DNA of 64,000 nucleotides. Source: Rotaria socialis (Eukaryota; Rotifera; Eurotatoria; Philodinida; Philodinidae). The stretch lies in assembly GCA_905331475.1 (NCBI GenBank), contig CAJNYU010004312.1, positions 124,001-188,000 of the forward strand, in the 5' to 3' direction. Shown here in pieces: positions 50,301 through 61,319 of this stretch. How positions within the stretch are numbered: position 1 is the first letter of the stretch; each line of letters starts with the position of its first letter. The notes beneath the pieces were generated by a model. It saw nothing but the letters and a program-made list of their open reading frames with translations. It was not told where the DNA came from and searched no databases. The translations under genes were made by a program, and so were the position numbers.

Positions 50301-53300
50301 CTAATGTTTCATTCGATAGTGGGTCATAGTATGTATATGTATTAACATAGTGATTATTTACATGCTCGAATGAACAATACTTCCAACAACAACAAAATCA
50401 AAAAAGAAAAAGAGAAAGAGACTTTTTCAACATAAAAAGATTGATCAGGAAATACATAATAACAATAATGCTAATAACAACCACGATGGAGACGGAGATA
50501 GATAGGTAGATAGATTAATTGATTGATTATGTCTTTTTGGTTATAGATTTCAACGTATATAAAGCATGTGCTGAATGAGATTGAAAAACAGAAATAGTGC
50601 CATTTGAATAGGAATAATTGAGAGAAAAAACAGTTGTCAATGCTAATTATGTGTTAGTTTTGATTGAATTGTCGAAGATTGAATATAGAATATCGTGTTA
50701 ATATGTTGAAGAAAGTTATCACATATAGAAATTATTTCATTCATCGATGAATAGTGAAAGCTTTTTAAAAAGAAATTTTTTTTTATAATTTCTTCTAGAT
50801 CAATGTTTTTTTGATGCTTTTGGTTCCCCTCTCGTTTATAACTCGTTCATCATTAGTCAACATTCGTGTTTTCATCTGTTTGGTACTCTCCATTTGATTT
50901 CTTTTGTTTTTATTCAATAGGTTCTCTCGTAGCTATGATTTGGAAGAATGTACTAGACTCTTGTTTGTTTCAGCCTCCGAGAAGATGAGAAACAACAACG
51001 GCTTTTGTTCGGGAGCGACCGAACAAAGACACGACCGCTCGCCTTTTCCCCTTTTCCTTAGAATCATTTTATGCTTTTGCTAAGGGTGAAGATGTGTAGT
51101 CACTAGCCGCCATTGTGACAGAGATGTTGATGGCGACTTAGACAATTAATTTTGTTAATCCTTCGCATTCATAATCATATTACTGTGCGACGACAGCAAA
51201 GAGAAAACGCTACACTCTTCGCTCTTTGTTTCTCTCTCGCTGTTGTCTCTCTTTTTGCTTTTATGTATCTATTCGTTATGAAGAAAACAAGTATCATCAT
51301 CACCATCACTATCCCCTTATCGTTACTATTCATTAAGCAACAGCTGTGATGCAAAACATCTATATATATATATATATCGCTTTATATGTATACGCATATA
51401 ATCATTTTATGCCTGTAAAGAGTTACTGAATAACTTCCTGTTTTGATTAGTGGAAAAAACGAATAATATTTTATAATCTCATAAATATTCAATTGAAATT
51501 TTTTAATTCTATATCCGGTAAGTCTCCGCTTGTTGTATATATATATATATATGTATATGATTTATTTCATATCGGGGATCAAAAATAAAAATGAATGATA
51601 AAATTAGTCTTTGATTATCGATTCGAATTTGAATTATATTTGAGTGTGTTTTCTATTTTTTGTACAGCAACGAAAACATGTTTTATTCATATTTCAGGCA
51701 TACGAATCGAAAATTAGCTTTTTTTCAAACAGTGTATTACATTGAATGAAACTCTTTAGATTTACATAATTAATTATCAAAAAAAAAGACTATATACGAA
51801 AACTTTGTAGATAATTAGTTACATCGAAATACTAATGAGTTGAATTCGGCTTGAGAAGGCATTCATTAAATTTATCCAAAATCTTACTTTTAATATGTTT
51901 CTGTAAAATATTGACGAGGCTAACAAATGAAAGTAATCTTATTTGAATCTGTGATGTTTGATTTTTACAACTCATGAAAACTTGAAAATTATTATTATGA
52001 GATAAGATTTATTGATATATTATATAATCTTTAGATAGAAAAGGAAAATTGATATAGCTTCGCTCTTATTTTTTAAACGATCCATTTCATTTTTATTCAA
52101 TATTTTTTATGCATATCGATAAAATCTCAGTTAAAACATCTTAACAGGAAATTCTATCGCTGGAAGACTTGTCACTAAAAATTTTTGGTTCATGTCAATA
52201 GATAGCAGCCTCTTATACATTAACATCCTTTATTTTGTAGCAGATAGAAAAGCAATAATTTACTTCAATCGATTTCTGCCATCTTTTTTAACCCCAGGAA
52301 TCACTAAAAAATATCAAATATTTATTTTGACGTTTGAGTTATTTTTCAATTAAATTATCTGCGAATATGACGTGACTTAGCAATATCAATATTCAATAAG
52401 TTTAATGAATATGGCTTGAACTGTTCGAAATAACCTTTTTATGAGATCCAAAAAGCATTTTATATGTAAATGGTAATGCCATATTATTTCCAATAAATTG
52501 GAAGCTATCGTCAGTAGATGAAAAATCAAAAACAAATAAGAGACAAAATAATTATTTTGGATAGGACATATGTCACGATGGCAAACTTTTTTTTCCATAT
52601 ATAAATATATTCACTACGTGATAAAAACTGACTATGACTATAATCTCATATGATGTTTACGTTTTATTTTCATATATAAAACTGTCGGAGCTGAATAATT
52701 ATAAAATTTGAGTGCCACACATATCGTTATTATAAATTAGAATTTTTACAATAAAATTTATAATTATATCATGTATTAAATTCTTCTATGCAGAAAGTGA
52801 AATCAAAGCCGATGTTTATGACTATTTCAGTTGTAGATACAATTATTTTAATTTTTTGTGTAATCAGCTGTTATTTTTTATATTAAAAAACCAATGGTTG
52901 TGGACATATTTTAAATTAAATATAGAGCATTTTCTCTTTTTTAATAGAAACAGAAAAGCAATCAGTGTTATTTTGTTTTTACAATTAGTTTTTCTATTGC
53001 ATGCATAAAACAAAATTAATTTTTTAAAGTATTTTTTTGTTTTTTAAAATACTTTTCTAGTGAATGAACATGAATAAGTAGGCAAATTTCAATTGTCTAT
53101 GTAATACAAGTGTACTGAGATACTCTGAATGCTATGATTAAGTAACTAAATCATGGATTTTATCATGTCAATATTTTCGTTAGATCTTTTTCTTCGATGA
53201 AGATATTCGATTTAATATTATTAATCGAAATTGATAGTGGCTCTTTTCTAGAAAGATTATGTAGATCGCTAATTAATTGATATTTTTTTCTATTTGAAAA

Positions 53301-54569
53301 AGATATAATGATTAATGAAAAATGTTCTACTATCCAATTCGTTTCTTTACTTATGTTTAGTAGTATAAGCAAGATAAATTTTATATAAAAGGTAAAACGT
53401 TTTAGGTAAGAGGGCATGTGTAATGTTCTTTTTATCAATGACACATTTTGTGAGCATTAAGTCGGTGAATTTAAGCTGTATCGTATTATTGGAATTCAGC
53501 TGAATGAATCGTAGCTTCTAAACTTTTCTGTCGAATGCGTTGGAGCTTCCGGAAAATAGTTGTCAAGCGATGGGTAGAAGCCGATCGTTCCACAACTGTG
53601 AATTCTCTAGTGACCCTTATTCTGCATATTTATTTTCTTTTGACGCTTGAAAGAATATATCAGACTGCAACATACCATCGAGTTTTGTTTTTCAGAGGTC
53701 TCCCTTTTTTATTCAAATAAAAAACGATGGCAAGTCCAATGAATACAAAAAAAGCTCTCAACAATTAGACACCTACTTATATGAATGCGTTTTTATATCA
53801 TCATAGGAAAATTTGATTCATCAAATTGGTATCGCAAATTTACATGTTCTTCTCAGACAAGAAAATAATGGGTAGATTGATGCTCTTTCGAGATATTTCC
53901 GGATGCAAAATAAGACAAAAATAGAAAAGATTAGGTTTTTTCAAAGTAGAAAATGTTGAAAATCATCGGTAAGTTCTAGATAAAACGATATCCAAAATTA
54001 AAAACAAATCAGATTGTTAGTCAAAAGTCTTATTTCAAGCTATCCTTCTATGCATTTGTTGTAATTATGATAAATTTGAATAGATTACACTTTTTTAACG
54101 CAGCAGAAAGATAACACTTCTAACTACTCTATTAGAAAATATATTTGATTTTTATTCACTTTTAACTATTCTTATGTTTATTGTGTAAGTTTCAATCTCG
54201 AATTAGACACGAAAATCGTCCTACTGGAAAATTTGTCAACATTTAGTTTATTAGGAGAGTTTCGTTTTCACCTATGAGAAAACTTTCATACTACATAGTA
54301 GTTCTAATTATTTTTGCAATGTGACATATATTCAATTTTTTTTCTCATTTAGAATTCAGTGTATAAGACTTCTGTTAAAGGAGTTCAGAGTAAAACAAAC
54401 CGATATAACTATCTATCGATGGATATTTTTATTTTCTGTAGAATTTAGTAATATTTTTGAAATAATATTAATTTGATCTAGTTTTCTAACATATAAACTA
54501 ATATTTTCAATTCTAATACAAATACTTTCTAGATATGTTATTTTTTATATCAATCAATTTTTAGTATCA
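47390..54569. other. Long gene-poor AT-rich region with microsatellites
   Basis: About 7.2 kb without a supported gene. TA microsatellites lie at about 47647-47676, 49589-49612, 51360-51377 and 51537-51552. A more GC-rich patch at about 50,970-51,120 contains a short perfect hairpin. The remaining frames are T-rich and random. The GPCR promoter is presumably just upstream of 54570. Confidence 0.45.
51004..51027. other. Short hairpin in a GC-richer patch
   Basis: TTTGTTCGG (51004-51012) and CCGAACAAA (51019-51027) are perfect inverted copies around a 6-nt loop. The surrounding 100 bp is noticeably less AT-rich than the rest of this region. Role unknown. Confidence 0.35.
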
Positions 54570-55841
54570 ATGAATAATAATGTAATATTATCCTCGACAG
54601 TTTTACCTGTTGATTATAATTTATCCTTAAGAACTACTAATGCTACAACAATAGCCATATCGAGTACAATAAAAAATTGCAATGTATCATTACAATATAA
54701 ATTTATTGAACATATAGTTTATTTGTATGTTATGTCACCATTATGTCTTATTGGGCTCATATTAAATGTTATCAATTTAATTGTTTTTTCTGATCCATCA
54801 TTTAAAAATTTAACATTTAAATATTTACGTCTTATTGCATTTGTTGATTGTATAACATGTATACTTGTTTTTATTTATTGTATTACGAATTATACTCGAC
54901 CACGTACATTGAATGATAAATATTTTCGTATATGGTATTTAGTTAATGTTTATTTTCCGTTAGCAAATATAACTGCGGCATGTAATGTTTTATTAACAAT
55001 AACAGTAACTATTGAAAGACTTGTTAGTGTACGTTGGCCAATGGACAAACAACGTTTATTTAGTTCTAATCGTATATTAATAACGTTATTTATTTGTTTT
55101 TTATTTCCAATTCTTGCGAATTCAATTAATTTTCTTGTTTATAAAGTAGGTGAATGTAATAACCTTTCATTAACGTCCATAGCGAAAACGACAGCATATG
55201 AATATTTTGGCATGTGTAAAGAAATTCTTCTACGTTTTATTCCCATATGTATTCTTGTATTTTCGAATTGTCTTTTACTATCAACTGTACATGCGGCTAA
55301 CAAAAAATTTAAATCACACAAAAGACCTTTACAATCAATATCAAAAATACCGGCAGCCACAACGACGACAACAACAACAACAGTTTTTCGTCCATCAGTA
55401 TCAAATGGTTGTGATACAACACCAATTAATAAATATCTATCTGAATCACAATCTCAAACAGATAATCTTTTATCAAGATCATTATCATGTGAATCAACGT
55501 TGCCAACGAATGTTAAACAGAAAACATTGTCTTTTCCAATCAAATTATTTAGTAAAATCCATTCAAGAAAACAACAACAAGAACGACAATTAACCATAAT
55601 GCTTGTTTGGTTATCAACACTTTACTTATGTGGGCAAATCCCGATGTTATTCGCTTATCCAAACTTTGTTTTTAAAGATGTAAGCAAATCATCATATAAA
55701 TATTATGCACTTGTTGTTAATTTACTCGAATTAACAACTTACTTGGCAAATTTTTTTATTTATGTAAGATTTACTTCACAATTTCAACAAGTATTTCGTA
55801 CCAAGGTTGAACGTATCGTTTTTTGTTTTGTAAGAAATTAA
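54570..55841 (+). CDS. Rhodopsin-like (class A) GPCR, FMRFamide/peptide-receptor type
   Basis: A single uninterrupted exon of 423 codons. The N-terminus is short, with several N-glycosylation sites (NLS, NAT, NVS). Seven hydrophobic helices follow. TM1 is near residues 51-73 (LCLIGLILNVINLIVF). TM2 has FVDCITC. TM3 ends in ERLVSVRWP, an ER variant of the DRY motif. TM5 is near 215-235. A long third intracellular loop (about 240-340) holds a Thr run and Ser-rich sequence. TM6 starts at QLTIMLVWLSTLYLCGQIP. TM7 ends NFFIY in place of NPxxY, as often seen in invertebrate FMRFamide-receptor-like GPCRs. It would sit in the plasma membrane and signal through G proteins; the ligand is unknown. An acceptor-like TTTTTAG lies 5 bp before the ATG, so a 5' UTR intron is possible. 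Confidence 0.88.
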   Translation: MNNNVILSSTVLPVDYNLSLRTTNATTIAISSTIKNCNVSLQYKFIEHIVYLYVMSPLCLIGLILNVINLIVFSDPSFKNLTFKYLRLIAFVDCITCILVFIYCITNYTRPRTLNDKYFRIWYLVNVYFPLANITAACNVLLTITVTIERLVSVRWPMDKQRLFSSNRILITLFICFLFPILANSINFLVYKVGECNNLSLTSIAKTTAYEYFGMCKEILLRFIPICILVFSNCLLLSTVHAANKKFKSHKRPLQSISKIPAATTTTTTTTVFRPSVSNGCDTTPINKYLSESQSQTDNLLSRSLSCESTLPTNVKQKTLSFPIKLFSKIHSRKQQQERQLTIMLVWLSTLYLCGQIPMLFAYPNFVFKDVSKSSYKYYALVVNLLELTTYLANFFIYVRFTSQFQQVFRTKVERIVFCFVRN

Positions 55842-58800
55842 TAAGATTTAATAGTGATAAATTTATTTTGTTCTTGTATTTTTTTTCTTCTCGTTTCGCA
55901 TGTTTTCTTTTTATTAGAAATATTGATTAGAAAAGAAATAGAACATTTGAGAATTTCTTTTCTTTTCTTCTAGTGTTGATGATCGAACTATGTAGCGAAA
56001 TCGGTCAAGTACCTGCATAAAAGGAATCAGTCAATTGTTTTAAGAATACTATCTCTATAAATCAATTGTTCGAACTAATATTTTTCTTTCATATAATTAG
56101 TTCGTACTTGTATTTTAAGAAAGCGCATATCATCATAATTGTATAGGAAGCGTATTTTGGAATATGTATGAATGTTTATGGTACGTGTTCATGCTACTTT
56201 ATGAGATATTTCATGTTTTCCGAAATTCTTCTGCTTCTATCTGCATACTTAATATGGAGCTTTTTGCTGCACGAATAGAATTCAATTTGTTTAAATAAAT
56301 ACATAGTTATCTGGGAGAAAACAAAAATCTAATTTTACTTATTAGGTCCCATAAGGATTATCTACAAAAGTAGTTGAAACGTTTTTCGACATTTTTCCAG
56401 TAATATAATCGTGATTGACACTTTGTTAAACATGTAGTAAAATATTAATCGAAACTTGATGGATAGTTGGATTATATTTGATAGTATCATGATCTATTAT
56501 GATGAGATCCAGCTCAGAAAAAAACAAATACATGCTAATAATTCGTTCCTGAAGGAAATCGATAGATGGAGAAAGGAATCAAATATGACAACTCTATTTA
56601 ATGATAAAAACGCTTGGGGTTATTTATGGCTATTTATTGAATAACTTACCAATTTGTTTAATAATTTGAGACAAACATGATCAGACAAAGTTTGGCTGTA
56701 TCGGCATAATTAATATTTATCAGGAAGATGATTTAGCAGAATCTTGCATTACAATAGAGAAACAATTGATATTATCACGAATGGGTGATTATTCAATGCA
56801 AGTAAAAAAGAAATAATTAGGACTTGAAAAGCATCATCTTTCACTTCTACATAGTATAGTTCATTTGGTAAAAAACATTGGAATAAGATTATCTGATCAA
56901 GCAGTTTCTATTGTATATTTATAAATAATCTTTCGAATTATTGGAAACCTGTGTTCCTCTACTAAAATACTATGCTAGAATAATGAAAATAACAATCAAC
57001 AAAAAACAAAAAAACAAATAGAATTTTGTCGTTAATCAATTCTAATCACACTTAAAAAATGTAAACAATTCTATAGTAGCTATGTGCTACAATCTCATCT
57101 TTATATATTTAATTTCTTCAGTAGCTAAAAATCAAATAAATTTCTCGAACTTTTTAAGTCTTAGTCTTTGATATAGTCATGAGTAGATACTACAATCATC
57201 AATGCAATCACATGTAGAAACTGCCTTTACAAACTATTTATTTTGAAAATCTTTTATCAGAATACACTTCTACATATGATGAACAAAGTGTAAAGAAATT
57301 TAAGCAACCAGGTTTTTCAAAAATTGACGAAAAATCGAGTAGACTGTAGAAACCTTGTGGATAAAATTTTACGGTGTATCTTTAATGTGATTTATATCTG
57401 TATAGAATGACCAGTATTGATTTTTTTGGTTGAATAAATGATATTACTACTGATGTATCGAATGGACGCAACGTTTATGAAGCTCATTTAACATTGAATT
57501 TGCTATTGGTGTATTATAATAAAAATAAACTTCTATCGGAAATTAGATAGTTCAAAAATAAAAACTATGAATAGCTATTTCCGAATGACTTCATTTTTAT
57601 TAAAAGATTTCAATGAAAAGTATACGATTGAGAAGCAACGCACATTAAGATCGACACTATCAATAGACTCAATTCATTCACTAGCAAAGATAATGTAATT
57701 GATGAAAGAGTAACCGTAGTTTCTATATTGGCTATTATAAAGGTATGCAAAATACGATCGACAAAACTGTCAAAACATTCATGTTACTGTATTTTTTCGA
57801 GCCGTTTTCGTTGAAGATGTTTAACATAGCCAAAATGAGTATGTCAATCAAGCGTTTGCTGATGGATCTGATCGATAGAAACTAACAGAAAGGTTTTATC
57901 TCTGTATTAATCACTTCTATCATGTGATTCATCAAGCAACAGTCTTTATTACGCATCTGCTGGATGTTCCTGTTCTTTTGAGTTGAATACTTTTTATTTA
58001 TGTACCGAATATGAGTGAAAATTAATAATGAGTATGGATAAGAAGTACCGTCTAGGTATCATCAACCTAGTTCAATGTTCGAGTCTCGATTTCGACTCAT
58101 CCAAACATAAATGAACAGTGAAGAAAATAGATTTCTTCATATTTCTAGAATTAAATATATTGAAAATAAATCTAGTTGACAAAGGCCGTCAGATGTAAAA
58201 TTTTCGGAGTTGATTTGATAGCCATGCATACTGTTATCTTTCTTTGTAATATTTTCATAAAAATTATTTCTGATCTACTCTGATTTCATACGTGTTAACC
58301 TTCTAATGAAACTGTCCAAGTTATTATACAAATGACTTGCAATAGACCATCTATAAATATATTTATTCGTGTTTTCTCGGAAGATGTTTTTTTCGTCAAT
58401 CCATCAAAGCATTTCCTGTATGTTATTGTTTTTTAAACTTTTGGAGCAAAGTTTTCCCGAAAGCCATAATACATCTAACATAAAAAACAATTCAAAGTTA
58501 ATAATATTTTCATGAAACTAAACGCACATGATTATTTATTTTATGAGTAAAAACAAGTAGTAGTTACAAGTCTCGAATATGTTACGCATCAACTTGTGTT
58601 CGTGAAATATTATTAGTTATAAGTCAATACTTTCAGTGAGAATGTGGAGTTCGCTAACGTCTATTTTATTTCTATCCGATATCTGCAACTCATTGAACAG
58701 TCTCATCCCAAATGAGGTAGTCTTTTCTAAACCAGCAGTATTTTCAAAAAGTAAAAGAGAACACGAGATGATAAGGGCAGAATGAGTAGCTATGATTTAA

Positions 58801-59938
58801 ACGAATCAGATGCAATATGAAACTAAATGGCAGCTGCACAAAGGATTGAGTTTCATATGATCACAGAACATTTACTAGTTGTATTAAAATTGAAGAGTTT
58901 TTCAAAAACTTCTGGTAAAAATGGTAATCATCAGCAGAAAGAAATAACAGCAAAATAAAATATAGATTCCACTAAAAGTTTTTTTTTACAAGATAAGATG
59001 ATGCTGTTGAAGAAACAGAATGCTTCAAAATAAATCTCGGTAGGCAGTTCATATTGGTTGTATGATAATATTCCACGCTTCGAGCATCTTTAGCTTACAG
59101 TTAACCTTTCATCTACTTGAGTGAAGCCAACCATATTCGCATGCTTTCCGACTGTAAAAGTATGAACTGTATACAACAATGATGCTGAGTATAAACAAGG
59201 TTTAGATGGGTCTAATAGTGGGCCAAGAAAAACGCAGCATGAACGAAGTCCATTTTGATCGACCTCGTTTACCTACATTCATCTATTCATAGTTATAAAG
59301 AAATGACCACATTCTCAAACTCAAACCTTGACAAAACAAAATGTAATTGTTTGACATTGGTAAAAAAAACGTTGTATTTGATATAAGCATTGTTCATTGG
59401 TGTTGTGCAATATTGAAAACAAATGACTTCGAAATAGGATAACTAAGCCTCGTTAACCATGTTTAGAGAGACAACCTGATATTATTTCTAAAAAGACTTC
59501 AAAACTCTCTATAATCGTAACGTACTTCTTCTTAGAAGGCATGCAAACTCAGTAGAACAAGAACTGACTTGTATCCTGTTTATATTGTTATTAAAGTACT
59601 ATTTCTTTAATGATATGTTTAATTATATAATTCTTGGAGATTGATATTGTACTACATTGGTACAAGTATACATTTCCATACTGACAAATGTTTCATTAGA
59701 TCTTAGCTTATTCTTTGTTCATCAAAACTTTTTATATGTTGCTTTCATAATTGAATTTATCGAAGTTTATTGCCTAATTCTCTGTTAATATTAAAACATA
59801 AAACAAAAATGGAATATAATAATGTTGTTCGAAATTTGTTTCCTATCTTACTGACAAATAGAAGTATTTCACACTTAATATCTCAATGTTCTACTAATAA
59901 AAACACAAATAAAATTTAAAATAAAAAACAGCAGTATT
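55842..59938. other. Gene-poor region with possible coding relics
   Basis: About 4.1 kb between the GPCR and Elongin C. No intact gene was found. At 56694-56923 a TPR-like reading frame is broken by one stop (listed separately). Other short frames between 56.4 and 58.0 kb look like decayed coding sequence but could not be assigned. Confidence 0.4.
56694..56923 (+). pseudogene. Possible TPR-repeat protein relic
   Basis: One frame reads about 38 residues, then a TAA (56814-56816), then about 35 more residues to a second stop. Fragments such as RMGDYSMQ, LGLEKHHLSLLHS and KNIGIRLSDQAV fit the spacing of kinesin-light-chain-type TPR units (GDY..AL, then L.LEK, then NNIG). TPR proteins of this type are abundant in rotifers. 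The match is short and degenerate, so this is tentative. Confidence 0.4.
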
Positions 59939-60362
59939 TCAACAATCAAGAAAATCCGATGCAACAAGTAATTCGATTACCACTTGAATGTCAATGGGGA
60001 ATTCAGGAATATCAATAGATGAACTAAAATGATGAAAAAGAACTTTCGATGGAAATTTAAAATATAATAATATTTTACTTTGTATATTTTGCTTTATAAG
60101 CAAAATAGCGGCAAACATTTATCAGTACATGCGATGGTATGTCTTTAAGGTAAATTTCATTTGGTTGGGATTCAGAATATTGACCCGGTCCACTAAGCAT
60201 ATTTTTAATTGTTGGCGATGCAGTTATTGCAAAGTCACGACGTACAACGAATTCATGACCGTCAGATGAAATTAATTTTAAATACATTGATTCAGGTCCT
60301 TCTAATCCACCATAGATATTGGGTGGTGCAGCCGACGATGATGTAGCACCAGCGGTATCCAT
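59939..60362 (-). CDS. ELOC: Elongin C
   Basis: Two exons, 60079-60362 and 59939-60023, join in phase across a 55-bp intron and give 122 residues (the human protein has 112). The first 15-18 residues ([19 protein letters not shown]) are a variable extension. The rest is the conserved BTB/POZ-like SKP1 fold: [67 protein letters not shown] and the C-terminal [10 protein letters not shown]. Elongin C pairs with Elongin B and binds BC-box proteins (such as VHL and SOCS) in cullin-RING ubiquitin ligases. It also binds Elongin A in the transcription elongation factor. It acts in nucleus and cytoplasm. No damage is seen. Confidence 0.97.
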
Positions 60363-60682
60363 AGTCGTTATTTAATATACAATTAGTAGCGAATATCTAT
60401 AGTTAAAACGAAATAAGAAATTTTAATTCATTTTATTGAAAAATTCTATCATTTGATGATCAAACGTTAGATTGATTCAAGACGTTAAACTCGATATGTT
60501 CACCACAAATTTCTAGATAGAATATCCTATCATTGTCTTCGTGTAGTTGCTCTTAATAAAAACGAAGACACAGTCAATATATTAAATGTATAATATTTAT
60601 TTGAATTGCCGAGACAAGAGAAAAAAGAATAATCTCCAGAGGGAGAAAAAGAGCGCGCACAGAACAGTCATAAGAGAAATAG

Positions 60683-60685
<3 letters not shown>

Positions 60686-60717
<32 letters not shown>
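60686..60717. repeat. (AC)n microsatellite
   Basis: About sixteen AC units upstream of Elongin C, interrupted once near the start. Confidence 0.85.
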
Positions 60718-60719
<2 letters not shown>

Positions 60720-60887
60720 ACAAGAATCTTTTGCGGTTATACACGAAAAAAAAAACGAAAGGATAGATAGCATTTTGTGACGAAGAGAAAAACCGCACAA
60801 GTATCTATAAGGTAAATACGAACGAAAATCACTGTTCTAGTAGTTAATTATTAATGTATAATTTAGAATATGCGAAAAAAGGACTAA

Positions 60888-60912
60888 AACACAAACACAA
60901 ACACAAACACAC
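60888..60912. repeat. (ACACAA)n short tandem repeat
   Basis: About four copies of a 6-bp unit, about 170 bp from the (AC)n tract. Confidence 0.7.
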
Positions 60913-61319
60913 TATTCAGTCGCGATAAAAAGGAGGGAAAAGAGATAGAGACAAATAATTGCGAGAAAAGAGTTTGCCTAAAAAAACAATCAGCAGCAGC
61001 AGCGACTAGATTTGACTGAGATTCAATTGTTTTTTTAAATAATATTTCTCTGCTTATCTATGTCGGTTATTAAAGTATTATGCACGCGTACATTCTATTA
61101 AAATCTCTATTCTACTTCTTCTATTTTCTTTTTTTCTGATATGTATACATTAAGAGAGATAGAATATAAGAGAGAAAGCGAGAGAAGACGCGTACATAAT
61201 CAATGTGTTCAATGCAAAATGTAATGACTAGAATTGATTTCCGGAGATAAATATATATATACATATATATGTTTATCTCAGACCAGCTGAGAAAGAGAGA
61301 AAAAGAAAGAAGAAAAATT

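Larger units (their letters stand above)
60363..61319. other. Spacer between Elongin C and DGK, microsatellite-rich
   Basis: About 1 kb holding the Elongin C promoter and 5' UTR and the DGK 3' UTR. It contains an (AC)n tract, an ACACAA-type repeat and GA-rich runs. No gene was seen. Confidence 0.5.

Noticed and set aside
53163-53720. Adjacent frames of 93 (-) and 61 (+) codons that look slightly protein-like
   Set aside because: No conserved motif, and neither extends through plausible splice sites.
58021-58100. A tRNA-like stretch with a TTCGAGTC-type box
   Set aside because: A stem-loop of GAGTC/GACTC exists but no cloverleaf could be built; acceptor, D and anticodon stems do not pair.
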